Shown: one piece after another, positions 10,405-20,659 of the stretch
How the letters are laid out: the number at the start of each line of letters is the position of its first letter
Numbering within the stretch: position 1 is the first letter of the stretch
Source: Leucogyrophana mollusca
Lineage: Eukaryota > Basidiomycota > Agaricomycetes > Boletales
Direction: 5' to 3'
DNA: 49,534 nucleotides
NCBI GenBank assembly: GCA_021014945.1
Contig: MU266541.1
Location: 1 to 49,534, forward strand
Made by a program: the position numbers and the translations under genes
The notes under the pieces: generated by a model
The model's input: the letters and a program-made list of their open reading frames with translations, nothing else
Database searches by the model: none
What the model was told of the DNA's origin: nothing

Positions 10405-13400
10405 ATGCAGTCTTATAACCATTCGGGTGAGCAGTCGAGTTTTATTATTTACCCGCCTCGTATCCAGGGCTAACGGATCGACCTTAGCGGCATGGATTCC
10501 GCCGTCTTTGAATGTCCAGCAGAGATTGGCCCCTCCACCTAGGCCGCGGTACACTACCCTTCCAAGCGCACCGTATCCCCCAAGTGTCATTTCCGATGCC
10601 AACGCCAGCGTTTCCAGCAAGGTCCTCCCCTTTTGTTCCGTCCCATTTCTACTCTCCACCTCAACCCCCATTGCCACCACCACCTCTTCCACAGAAGCCC
10701 AGATCGCTCCTCCCTGCGCCCCCCATAATACCTCCCAAACCTCCACTTTCGCCTGTCCTCTCCAGGAAATCCCCTTTACCCTCAGGCAATATCTGGCAGC
10801 TCCATCGCAGGCCCTTCATCGCTCAGTTTTGGAGCAATACCATTGTCACCGACAGACGAGAAGGATATCGCGCTGGCGTTGGCGCTTTCTGCGTCTGAAG
10901 CTCGCCGGCGGGGAGGAGATGTGCTAGCACAGGGGGAGGGGGAGCTGGCTCGAGCGTTGGGAGACTCGAGGCTGTTTACGGGTCCCTATACGCTCTCTCC
11001 GCAAGGATCACATGGGCGCAATTCACCCGCCCGAACCCACGGCCTCAGCTCGGCCGCGACCACATCGTCTAACCCTTCACTATGCCCATCAGAGGGAGTG
11101 AGCTGGCTGCATCCTATCACGGCTACGGACTCCATGCACTCGCTCGATGAAGAACCCAATCACCGCACGTCCTACCCACGGTACCCTCTCGTGCTTCATC
11201 TCTTTCTCAGATAAACGCCCCCGAGGTCCCGCTTGCACCCTCGAGACCGAGTTGGTCTTCGGCCAGTACTTCGGATAGCGGCCATTCCGCAAGGCTGTCT
11301 GCGCATGGCGATTCCTCACAGTCGCCTCGATTCATTCATGCAAGCCCGCAGCCCTCGTTCGCGTCTACGACTAACTTGGACCCGCTTGACGAGGATACTG
11401 AAGATGACCCGACCCCGCCAGCCGCCCCACACCTGCACTTTCTGCGAATCATTATGTGGACCCTGAGCTCCTTTTTGGCATCTGTACGTGGATACCCATT
11501 GCGTGTCTACTGGTGGGTTGATATTAATTGGATTTTCTACAGCATTCCCGTCCTGCAATAAGCACGATACTGTCACACATGTCTGGCCGAATGCCTCCTG
11601 CCACATGCCTTCCGTACGGCAAGTCTCCAACTTACCACATACAAGCTCCAAACTGGAGGCAGCTGCTGAAATTGATGGCGAGATTGAGCGGGACCCGAGC
11701 CGAGTCTTGAAGCACACGCGAACTACATCGACATGTGCTATCCGAATGATTTTGAGAGCAGTATCGCGCTGGGGGATTCGGATGCGTCGCGGAGGGGAGT
11801 GGGGGGCATGTTCGAGAGGGTGATCGGGCGGGGGAAGGCGCCGAAGGGGGGAAGGGGAGGAACTGGAGAGCTGCGTGATCTTCTAGATGAGATGGCTTAT
11901 TGCCGCCGAGATAAGTGCTGCCTGGGGTGAGTATTGACGGGCCGAATCGAGCCCGTTAGGGAACATTCGAGCCTTCTCGAATCTCATTGCTGCTTTGTTT
12001 GATGCGATTTGTTTGAACGCCCTGAAGCTTTTTCGGAAGAGCCGTTACAAAGGCCCTTGTTATTCTGGGAACTCTTTATCCATTGCCTCAACTCCCTTTG
12101 AAAATGGTGTCGCTTCGGGATTCTTTGTCCACAAGACACCTATAAGTATGCACGACGCTGACGACCCCAGAGGTCACCATCTGCCGCGTACACAAACCTT
12201 TCACCATTACCCTTCAACAGACTTCGCCCTCGTATCCTCCGTTTTTGAAGATCGCCACAGCATGAAGGTCACAAGAGACGCAATCACGCTGAAGGTCTGC
12301 CGCGACGCCGGCGCACCGTATTGCCTGCCATTGAGAATGAAAAAAGATGTATGCGCTTTCCTTCGAATCTTTCCAGGTTTGTGCTGACTGTGTACAGGAT
12401 CAGCCAATCCACCGCACATGCTTTCCGCTGCGAAACAAACTTGGATGGGCCGCTGAAGACGAAGCCTATACCAACGCCCTAGACGTGAGTATGATTCATA
12501 AATCTCGTACTATACTGTCGCCTAACGAATGTCAAACTCCAGCTTGTACCTTTACATCGACAGCGCTTTCCCTTGTGCTCTTCATCTCTTGAAATCATTG
12601 ACGACACTGCCATGTAAGTATCTACCTATGTTATTGGACCATCTGCTCACTATCTATGGTTTAGTCTTCGGCTGGGTGTTGTGGAGACCAACAAACAACC
12701 AGTATCGCCCACCACCTCCATCTTTTCACTCCCCACTTCGCCACTTGCGACTCCTCGTGCCGGTAGTCCCACTAGTCCCACTGGTATGGATCTGGGGATG
12801 GAACAGCTGCCCGTATCCTGTATCACCAGTGCTACCGGCGTCTCCTCGTCAACTTCGGGTACTTCGGCGGCCGGAGCTCCCTGTGTTAGTTCTAAAGTAG
12901 TCGTCTCCACGGAGACAGGCGACTCGGGTGTACCTCGTACTATGAACGACTCCGCTCCCCGAAGGACCGCGTCGCCTGCCATTGTAGGACCTGACAATAC
13001 GGATATTAACCAGTCCCCCGCGACCCGTCCCGCCACCGTTGTAGGACCTGTCAATACGGATATTAACCAGTCCCCCGCGACCCATCCCGCCAATACCTCA
13101 CCACCCATTCGCTCGCGCGATAAACGTCGAGCCGTCCGCAAGCGAGCCTCGATGCCAGTTGCCCATCCTTCATCGTCAGCTGTTGGCCACGCCCCGCCAG
13201 TATCCACGGGGACCGATTGCGATGTATCTGTCCCCACGTATGTGAAACACGAGCGAAAGATTCGAAACGAAGAGGTCGTGATGTTTTGGTACACCTCGGA
13301 AGGCCCCACCCTCATCCAATCACCTCCTGTCGTTCGCGGTGTCAAAGTCAGCGACCTCTTCCTCCATTTGTATGGGTCTTCAGGTGTCCAGGCCTGGATT

Positions 13401-13547
13401 TGGAACAACAACCACGAATGGGAGACTGTCGATGAAGGGGCAATTCACCCAGATCTCCCGAATCGGCGTCTTCGGCTTCAGGTTCGTGACGAGCCAAGTT
13501 GGATTACCCGGAAAACGGCTACAACTTATAAGGGTCGGGGCAAGTGA
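10405..13547 (+). CDS. Pro/Ser-rich orphan protein with conserved C-terminal segment (multi-exon)
   Basis: Function unknown. The proposed start is ATG 10405 (MQSYNHSG) followed by a short intron. The N-terminal half is Pro/Ser-rich and disordered, then an Ala/Glu-rich helical segment (MSPTDEKDIALALALSASEA) and an acidic stretch (DEDTEDD). More ordered exons follow: around 11560-11900 (HMSGRMPPATC..NWRQLLKLMARLSG), 12207-12355 (DRHSMKVTRDAITLKVC, CLPLRMKKD), 12400-12485 (DQPIHRTCFPLRNKLGWAAED) and 12541-12611. A further disordered exon runs from about 12664 and ends in a structured tail with VMFWYTSEGPTLIQSP and VQAWIWNNNHEWE, stopping at 13547. The tail resembles a recurrent Agaricomycete family; no catalytic motif is visible. 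Several internal joins are tentative, and the span could be two genes. Confidence 0.6.
12981..13094 (+). repeat. 57-bp in-frame tandem duplication
   Basis: Copies start at 12981 and 13038, 19 codons each, sharing VGP.NTDINQSPAT. They differ at a handful of bases. The repeat lies in the disordered part of the orphan protein. Confidence 0.9.
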
Positions 13548-14493
13548 AATGACAAATCTAAATCTACTCTCGCTGTTTCTTTCTCGTTTTCCAGACACCC
13601 GACTTATAATTATTGATGTCTCTTACGACTTGTTGATGTTAGATTCATATGCCCGGTCCCCAGGGTCCCATCAGCGCGATATCAGCGCAATCAGCGCCAG
13701 CACCAGCGACCAGCGCCAACACCAGCGCGCGTTGACAGTGCTGGCGCTGGTGTGACATTGTCACGCCCGACTCCTTTGAGAGGCCGGGACCAGTTTGCCT
13801 CGGTCGCAAAATTATATCAAACCTGAAGGAAAGGTTAAAAATGAGCCACCCATGCTACGGGAACATTTACTGACTAAATACAGGTATTGCTATACGTTTG
13901 TTTCGCGTTTGCACTGAGGACAGTTTTTGCCTTTGTCACAACTATGCATAGTATGCTCGGCGCGCATCGATCCCACATTTAACAAATTTGCTTATTAAAT
14001 GCTCCACAACAAAAAGACAACTAAGTTTAAAATATACAGATGCTTTGATTGCCCTACATATGTTCGCAAATGTCTGAGATTGTGCATTGTATGCCCCTCG
14101 GGTAAATACAAACAAAATTCGGAAAATAAGCTCCTAATGCGCGGCGCGGATGTTGAGCGTCAACTTAGAATATGATAACTAAAAACCTACCCTTTGTCAA
14201 AGGGATACTTTCATACTTTGCTAATTAGATGCCTGGGTTACAATCGAGGACGGAATATTGGAAATGATACATATTTCCTCTTCGAACTTGCAAATGCTAA
14301 TTTTTACCTTTTATCTCTGTTTGTTCCAGGTGTGACCTTGCCTGCAAATATTTTCCTGCCTGTGGTGTTAGTAACACGTATACTACCCTATATATTTTAC
14401 TAACACCTAACCCTAATGGTGTCACCCAGGTGGGTGGTAGCGGTTCAAGGAGCCCCCAGGCCCTAATTATACTCCCCTTGTTAGTACACCGTG
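13548..14493. other. Long intergenic region with hairpin and telomere-like motif
   Basis: No gene is seen in about 950 bp. A perfect inverted repeat of 12 bp (13692-13703 with 13738-13749, CAGCGCCAGCAC / GTGCTGGCGCTG) encloses further CCAGCGCC repeats. The middle is AT-rich. A single CCTAACCCTAA at about 14406-14416 resembles two telomere units, too short to be meaningful alone. Confidence 0.55.
13692..13749. repeat. 12-bp perfect inverted repeat with CAGCGCC-rich loop
   Basis: Arms 13692-13703 and 13738-13749 are exact reverse complements with a 34-nt loop holding CACCAGCG and CCAGCGCCAACACC repeats. It lies about 145 bp after the stop codon of the orphan gene and could form a GC-rich hairpin in its 3' UTR or simply be a decayed repeat. 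Confidence 0.75.
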
Positions 14494-15820
14494 ATGTGTG
14501 GAAGATTCGCATTGGGCGCTCAGAGACACGAAATACGGGCAATGCACGACTATCCAGACATTGACGTCGATGACTGGTTCAACGAAGAGGCATTCGTCGT
14601 CAGTGGTGAGATTACGCAGTCTACCCCGCTCACTGTCGTCCACAGCCGCGGTACAACATCGCTCCTAACACACACGTCCCCGTCGTTCGCGCACCAAACC
14701 ACCTCCACTCCATGAAATGGGGCATCCAGTACAGCAAAGACGGCCAGCACGCCATAAACGCGCGCGCGGAGAACATCCTCGACGGCGCCGGCATGTGGAA
14801 TAAGTTCAGGGCAAAAAACAGATGCCTCGTCGTCGCCCAGGGGTCCGTGCTCCCCATTCACGCGCCGATCACCTACTGACGCCGAACAGGTACTACGAGT
14901 GGCAGACAAGGGGGAAAGCGAAACTGCCCCACTTTATAAAGTACCCCAACGGCGCCCTCATGCTCTTCGCGGCCCTCTACGACTCGTCCGTCCCAAAAGG
15001 CATCTCTATCTGCTTTGAACTGCTCCAGGTTAGGCTGACATCCTGCAGGCGAAACGGAGCCGACGTACACAGTCGCAATAGTCACCACACACGCCTCCAG
15101 GTCCCTCGGCTGGCTCCACGACCGCCAACCTGTCATCCTCTCTGACCCCGCACACATCACCCGCTGGCTAGATACCTCGTCAAACGCATGGTCCGCCGAC
15201 CTAGCCGCCCTGCTCGTTCCCCGCGAAGGCCTCACCTGGTGCGCACCCCTCCCCGTATTCCCGCTTGCATTGCACTAATGCCTACCTCGTGATCACGCAC
15301 CTCCTGCACCGTGCTTATACCCCTCCCATACCCTTTCCGCATCGCGCTCATATCCCCATACCGCCTGCAAAGCTACGCAGTCCCGCAAGAAGTAGGCAAA
15401 GTAGGCACAGAGTCCCCGACCTTCATCGAGCCCGTCGCACAGCGCAAAGACGGCATACAGGCCATGTTTGCGCGCCAGACGGCGGCGAAGGCATTCGGGT
15501 CCGGTGGCGTGAAAGCGGAGTCCAAGGACGTCAAGGCGTCTGGGTCTAAAGACGTCAAGGCTTCGGGGTCCAGGGGCGTTAGGGCGTCGGGTTCCGTGGA
15601 CGTGAAGCCGCTGCAACCCAAGCCCATAAAAGACTCCCCAAAGAAGGGCCCTGATACCAAACCATCCCCGAAGAAGACGGAGAGCCCCGACGCACGCTCC
15701 TCCACAAAACACGCAAAACGCGAGCGGAGCGCCTCTCCAGCGTTAACCATGTTCACCCCCCACCATGACTCGGCGTCCGAGGCCAAGAGGGTGAAGCGCG
15801 ACACAGACGCAGATGAATAG
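14494..15820 (+). CDS. HMCES: SRAP-domain protein (HMCES/YedK type abasic-site DNA shield)
   Basis: The SRAP family forms a covalent thiazolidine link between Cys2 and abasic sites in single-stranded DNA, protecting replication forks. The ATG at 14494 is chosen, not 14491, because it puts the catalytic Cys at position 2 (MCGRF). Other hallmarks are present: RYNIAPN, NARAENI (catalytic Glu region), GYYEWQ, and HDRQPVIL with the active-site His. The domain ends with a Y-V-P motif and FIEPV. The intron before GYYEWQ (14843-14889) is clear; the junctions near 14600, 14990-15060 and 15240-15390 are less certain. The C-terminal tail is long, basic and disordered, with three KDVKASGS-like repeats at about 15524-15610 and Lys/Pro-rich stretches, well beyond the bacterial core. 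A role in genome maintenance is inferred from the family. Confidence 0.9.
15524..15610 (+). repeat. 24-bp repeats encoding KDVKASGS-like octapeptides
   Basis: Three to four imperfect 24-bp units (GACGTCAAGGCGTCTGGGTC pattern) lie in the tail of the SRAP gene and encode KDVKASGS, KDVKASGS, RGVRASGS and a partial VDVK. Confidence 0.85.
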
Positions 15821-16560
15821 GACATAAGTTACACGTGTATGGCTCTCGAGCCGCGTCGAGTCCAGTTCCTAATCAGATCCTGAGCTGAGAGACACGGCCG
15901 GTTATTAGTAAAACTCGGTACATACGAATCATTAGCCCTATGTCGACCCACCATCTCCCGCCCCCCTATATAGCGCCAAGTATCGCTGGACATACAGATG
16001 TACAAAAACCTTTATTTTTCCTTGTGTGGTTAAAGGTCCTGCTCTCCGAGATCGCACTTGACCTTATTAGCAACTTGCCCGGAGCCTCCGCTTCAAAGTT
16101 CACGCGTTCACGCATTATACTATATAGTGCACCGTGACCTTGCATTTGCCATCCTGACGCTGGACTCTGTACTAGCAGGCCATGAGCTCTTGCAGCTCGA
16201 AGGTCTGTCATGATCATGAACGGTTTCTCGGACCGTGTGTCTGTTATATCTCGGCGTCTGTTGCTCACGAAAACCAAAGCCCATCAATCAATTAGACGCC
16301 AGATCCCAGCAACACATATATCGACCCCGGAGAGCTTCCCACCACCACTGCCCATCCTGCGACCTCATAAACTGAGGCCCTGCAACCAAGACGCCTTGTC
16401 ATCCATCACGCAGCGCGCCTCGAACTAGGCTAATTCGACTCGAAGTGGTGCTACACGTACCATTGAAATTGCCCAGACCTCTATGGGCTTCGGGATACAC
16501 ACCGCCTCTCCCCGCGTCCTCACCCACAACCAGCACGCCAAGTAACTTCAGTACCCCATC
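15821..16560. other. Intergenic, no gene seen
   Basis: About 740 bp between two same-strand genes. Nothing coding is convincing; it probably contains the 3' UTR of the SRAP gene and the promoter of the next gene. Confidence 0.45.
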
Positions 16561-19500
16561 ATGCCCCTCAAGTTCATCCGCACGAAGGCGATAGCCGTGG
16601 ACCCGCTCCAGGCCGCCGTCTCCACCACAGGTGTGCCCCCAGCACCACGCATGCGGACTCACTAAGAACAGATAACCGCGACGCCCAGCGTTCACCAGAG
16701 ACCTTATGTCGACGCTCAACTTCCCACCCGCGACGGCGGCCATATCGATCCTGCTCGTCATCCTCGAGACAATCCAGGTCGGTGGCAGATTTGTTCTCGT
16801 TACGCTGCGATGCGGGTGCTTACCCGATGTGCGGTGTGTGGTGTAGAGCATACAGACGAACAGGGCGGGATGCGACCGCCTGGCGCGGCGCGCAGCGAAG
16901 ATCCTGTGCGACATCGACGAGCAGATGCGCGACCGGTGGGACAACGCACCCGCGCTGCTCCTCCGTAACCTCAAAAAATTCGAAGAGTGCGTCCCAGCCA
17001 CCCCCCTCCCCCCGCCCCCACTAAACCTAAACTAACCTCACCCCAAACGCGCGCCAGGACCCTCAACGTGATCCACGACTTCATGCGCAAGCTTGCCGAC
17101 TCGAAGTGGCGCGACCGCTTCCTGCGGAAGAGCTCGATCGAGGGTGCCCTGAGCGAGTTCAGCACGATGCTCGACGAGGCGGCGCAGTCCTTCCAGGTGC
17201 GCGCGTGTGCGTGTTTACTGGTTGCGCGTTTTGTGCTCACGCTGTTTGCTCGTTTCGCGCTCACGCTGTTTACTCGTGTCGTGCTCACGCTGCGGCTCCA
17301 AAGCTCGCGACGTTGATCGATATACACTACGCCGTGAATACCCTGCAAGTCGCCTCTGCGGCACAAATTGCCGAACAGGACGCATGCGCGCTGGAAGCTA
17401 GTGTGCAGGACTCGGCTCCGCCTGCGTATGATACCAAGGAACCAGAAGAGGACATCATCGAGATCGAAACTCCCGCCATATCCTCCGCGGCCGCAGCTAC
17501 AAGCCCGATCGCGACCGAACCCTGCGACCAAAATACCCCCGCCGCGCCCTCCAAGCTCTCGGACCAATACCTGAGCGACGCCCTTTCGTCGCTGGCCCTA
17601 GACGACGACCATGGGGTAAGGCACGCAGTCCCAAAAATGACTGTTATTGACACCCAGCTCATCGTTTATTCATCTCGACGATTCCACTAGTTTCGACGTT
17701 ATCATCAGTCGGACATCATGCTTCGCGGGCGCTCGCGTCTGAAAGAGGGCTGGTGGGAGGGCGGGATGGAGGTCCAAGTCCAGGGCCAGAACGCCCTCAT
17801 TAAGCGCTACGAGGGCCAAAAAGACCACGCGTACCGCGTAAGCCGGTGCACATCCTGCTCACGGGCACCACTGACGCCAACTACGACAGCAATGGCTGAG
17901 GGACGTCAAGATTCTGCAGAACCTTTAGTGAGTGCTGACGTATACGAGTGATTTTCGCCTCTTCGCTGACGGAGACGGCCCAGCCACCCCAACCTGCCCC
18001 AGATGCTGGGAATTTCGGACGAGAAAACCCCCACCCCATTTATTCTGCTTTCAAATGGTGGGGTTTCACGAGCGTACTGGCCTACCAGCGCCATTCCTGA
18101 TGCTTGGCTCCAGTTCAGACACAGTCGCCCCAAGCGCTGGTGCGGGAGGCGCTGCGGTCTTCAAGCATCGCTGCCTGCACCGAGCTGATGCTGCGTTTCG
18201 TAAGTACATTTGATATGACGCCCCGTACAATCATTATATCGACGCGCCGAGTCTAGTATCGTGATCTCTCCGTGAGTGGCATGCCCTTGCCTTTCTTATT
18301 TGGTGGGTGAGCGTCAATGCGGCACCAGGACACGGCCATGTATGTCCAGCGACAGCTCGGGCTCGACGAGAACAAAGTGCAAGACTTCTTCGAGGTAGCG
18401 TGGACGTGCTGCCTCGGTTGATACTATCCGCGATTGACCGCTGGATGCTCCCCAGGCATCGAGTTTCCGCGTTGATTCGGCGAAAACGCTCGTGGTGGGC
18501 CTTCCTCCTCCCCGAGAGGGCAAGTGGTACTCTGCTCGGAACTACGGTCTAGCACACAGCCTCTTCAATGCCTGCTTAAACGTGACATCCATTATTTCCT
18601 GCGGCACACTGGACTCTGCTTATAGACCCTCCAGATGCTACCTAACCACGGGCGGGTTTCGTACGCGTATGACAAGGGCGATGAGGAAGGTGCGCAAGTG
18701 TCCCCAGCACGAATTCATTCAGACTCACACATCCGCACCCACCAGTGACGGACGAGATGCAGAAAAAGATCAACCACCTCGTCACGCTCGCGCGCGGGCT
18801 CCTCCCCAGCGGCCACGAGCCCGCTGTCCTCCCGCCCCGCCTGCTGACGCTCGTCGAAGACAACGAGTCCGCCGCCCCGTCGCTCACGCTCCGCCAGGTC
18901 CGCGACCTCAGCTTCACCCTCCGCTGCCACGACCACACCTGGTACGAGCGCAGCGTGCCCGCACACAAGTTCGCTGTCGGCGACCTCGGATACATCCCCG
19001 CCGGGGAGACTTTCACGTCGTTTGTCCGCCTGCGCAACGTCCTTGAGGACCATCTTGTGGCGCTCGACGTCTCCACCAAAGCCTTTGCCGAGCACTGGTG
19101 CTGGGAGAACATGCCCATAAGTCGGGAGCCCCTTGAGTCGTACGCGCTACCTGGGGACGTAAATGGGTGAGTCCTCGGTTCGTCGCACTGGTTTGTACTG
19201 TGCGAGCGTTGCGTGCGGCGGCTGACCGTGCATGATGGTGATAGCTGGGCAGTCGCTGTCCCTCCCCACGCGCAGATCGACGTTGTGGCGATCCACGAAG
19301 CGTTTGTGACCTCCGTAAACGACGCGTGGCGCTACTTGCTCCAGCATGGGCAGAGTCTCGCAGCCGAAGCCGGCGTGAAACCCCACGAGCTCATCCTCGG
19401 TGCGTTCAGTGTCCAACACGCACTGCGACCGCCCTCACCTGATGTCTCGCCCGCGTCATTTTTTTAGTCACGCGAGCAGGGACGCACCAAGATTTCTACA

Positions 19501-19794
19501 TAAAAGATTTCCGCCCAAAACCGTTCGGAATGCACGGCCAGATGCTGGGTGGCGATCCCCGGTTTGCCGCCAACCCGTTCCACCACCAGCAGATGCACGG
19601 TTTCCAGCAGCCGCGACACTTTGGCCACCATTTCCCCCCCGCCTTCGGGACGCCGACACTGCCATCTATCTTTTATCTTTTCACGTCCTTAGACCCGGGG
19701 CACGAGCCATACTGGTCGTCCTCGCCTGTGTGCGTCGCCAAAGGAGCTCCTCGACCCTCGGTTGGTCGCGATTTTACCTACAAGATTGGCTGGT
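16561..19794 (+). CDS. MLKL-type N-terminal helical bundle fused to a kinase N-lobe-like segment
   Basis: Many exons read through in one direction. Exons 1-4 (16561 to about 17194) encode a helical domain: MPLKFIRTKAIAVDPLQAAV, a hydrophobic helix (TAAISILLVILETIQ), then LARRAAKILCDIDEQM, LLLRNLKKFEE and IHDFMRKLADSKW. This pattern matches the MLKL N-terminal/HeLo-like bundle found in many Agaricomycete proteins. A variable acidic linker follows (17310-17615). Next comes a kinase-like N-lobe: SDIMLRGRSRLKEGWW, ALIKRYEG (candidate beta-3 Lys), WLRDVKILQNL, HPNLPQMLGI and FILLSNG. I see no HRD or DFG. The rest is helical, with CHDHTWYERSVPAHKF, LGYIPAGETFTSFVRLRN, CWENMPISREPL, RAGTHQDFYIKDFRPKPFG and a His/Gln/Phe-rich tail. 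Resemblance to cell-death pseudokinases is an inference from layout, not proof. Exon joins between 17640 and 18720 are hand-made. Confidence 0.68.
17234..17292 (+). repeat. About 25-bp direct repeats, three copies, in an intron
   Basis: GCTCACGCTG recurs at 17234, 17259 and 17283, with similar TTTRCTCGT spacers. The stretch falls in a probable intron between the exon ending CAG near 17194 and the exon starting near 17310. Confidence 0.75.
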
Positions 19795-20659
19795 GAGTCA
19801 GGTGGTCGTCCAAAAAGTGCGCGTCAGTTGATCGCATGAGCAGGAACATTGGATTCTTGAACTATGTTCAACTACATGCTGAGGACTTTATGGACCAGTA
19901 GTTTTGCTCGCCGCACTGATCCAACGAGCCTCCGCCATCTTCAGCGCGTTTACCATGTGCGGATGTTGGTGAGCGGCGGCTATACCTGTGATTTCATTTC
20001 CCGGGGTCCCACCACTGAGCTAGCGATCGCGTACAGTACAGTAGATGGGTGGATAGGCCTCGCCAGTGCAAGCAACATCAATCCAAGTTCTCCGTCCACG
20101 CGATACACATCACTTGATGGCTTCGGTATAAACGTCCACGGCCTGAGTGCGAGGTGATAGGGCTTATCGTGCGCAAGTGCTTCGTGGTGAGCGCTGGTCT
20201 CGGTAGCACTTGGAGTCTGTATCCCATGGCCACGTGTGAACATATGATGCACCAGTCCCAACTACAGGTTGTCTCTCGTACTAGTCCATTGACATATCTT
20301 CTGCAGCTCTTACAGGTAAGATCTACTCACCAAATCGAGCGCACCCCATGTAATCCACGCCAGGTCCCCACATTTGTTACGCCCATTAGGCCGAATTGTG
20401 TCCTGAATCGCACCCCCAGGTCCATTAAGAAGTGCAATCAGACTAACGCCTCATGTCATCTTCCGATTGGCGGAGCCACATGGATAGCTCGCTGCAGGCT
20501 GCTGGCACAACACGCTGTGGACGTTACGAAAGATCCTGAGTGGTCTAGTATGCACCAATGCCACAAGGTAGGTTAAGAGTTTACTTTCCCTCATCCCCCA
20601 GATCGCCGTCTTTCCAGCCACATATAGGCGCACCCCTCCCTTTGACTCAAACAACTTGA
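19795..20659. other. Intergenic, no gene seen
   Basis: About 860 bp. A 97-codon plus-strand frame (19864-20157) has no recognisable motif or splice partners and was not called. The stretch should contain the promoter of the gene at 20660. Confidence 0.4.

Noticed and set aside
12650..13411. 253-codon minus-strand frame
   Set aside because: It is antisense to the supported plus-strand exon with the 57-bp repeats; no motif.
14406..14416. Telomere-like CCTAACCCTAA
   Set aside because: Less than two full units in an AT-rich spacer, consistent with chance.
19864..20157. 97-codon plus-strand frame
   Set aside because: No motif, no plausible splice partners, composition not coding-like.
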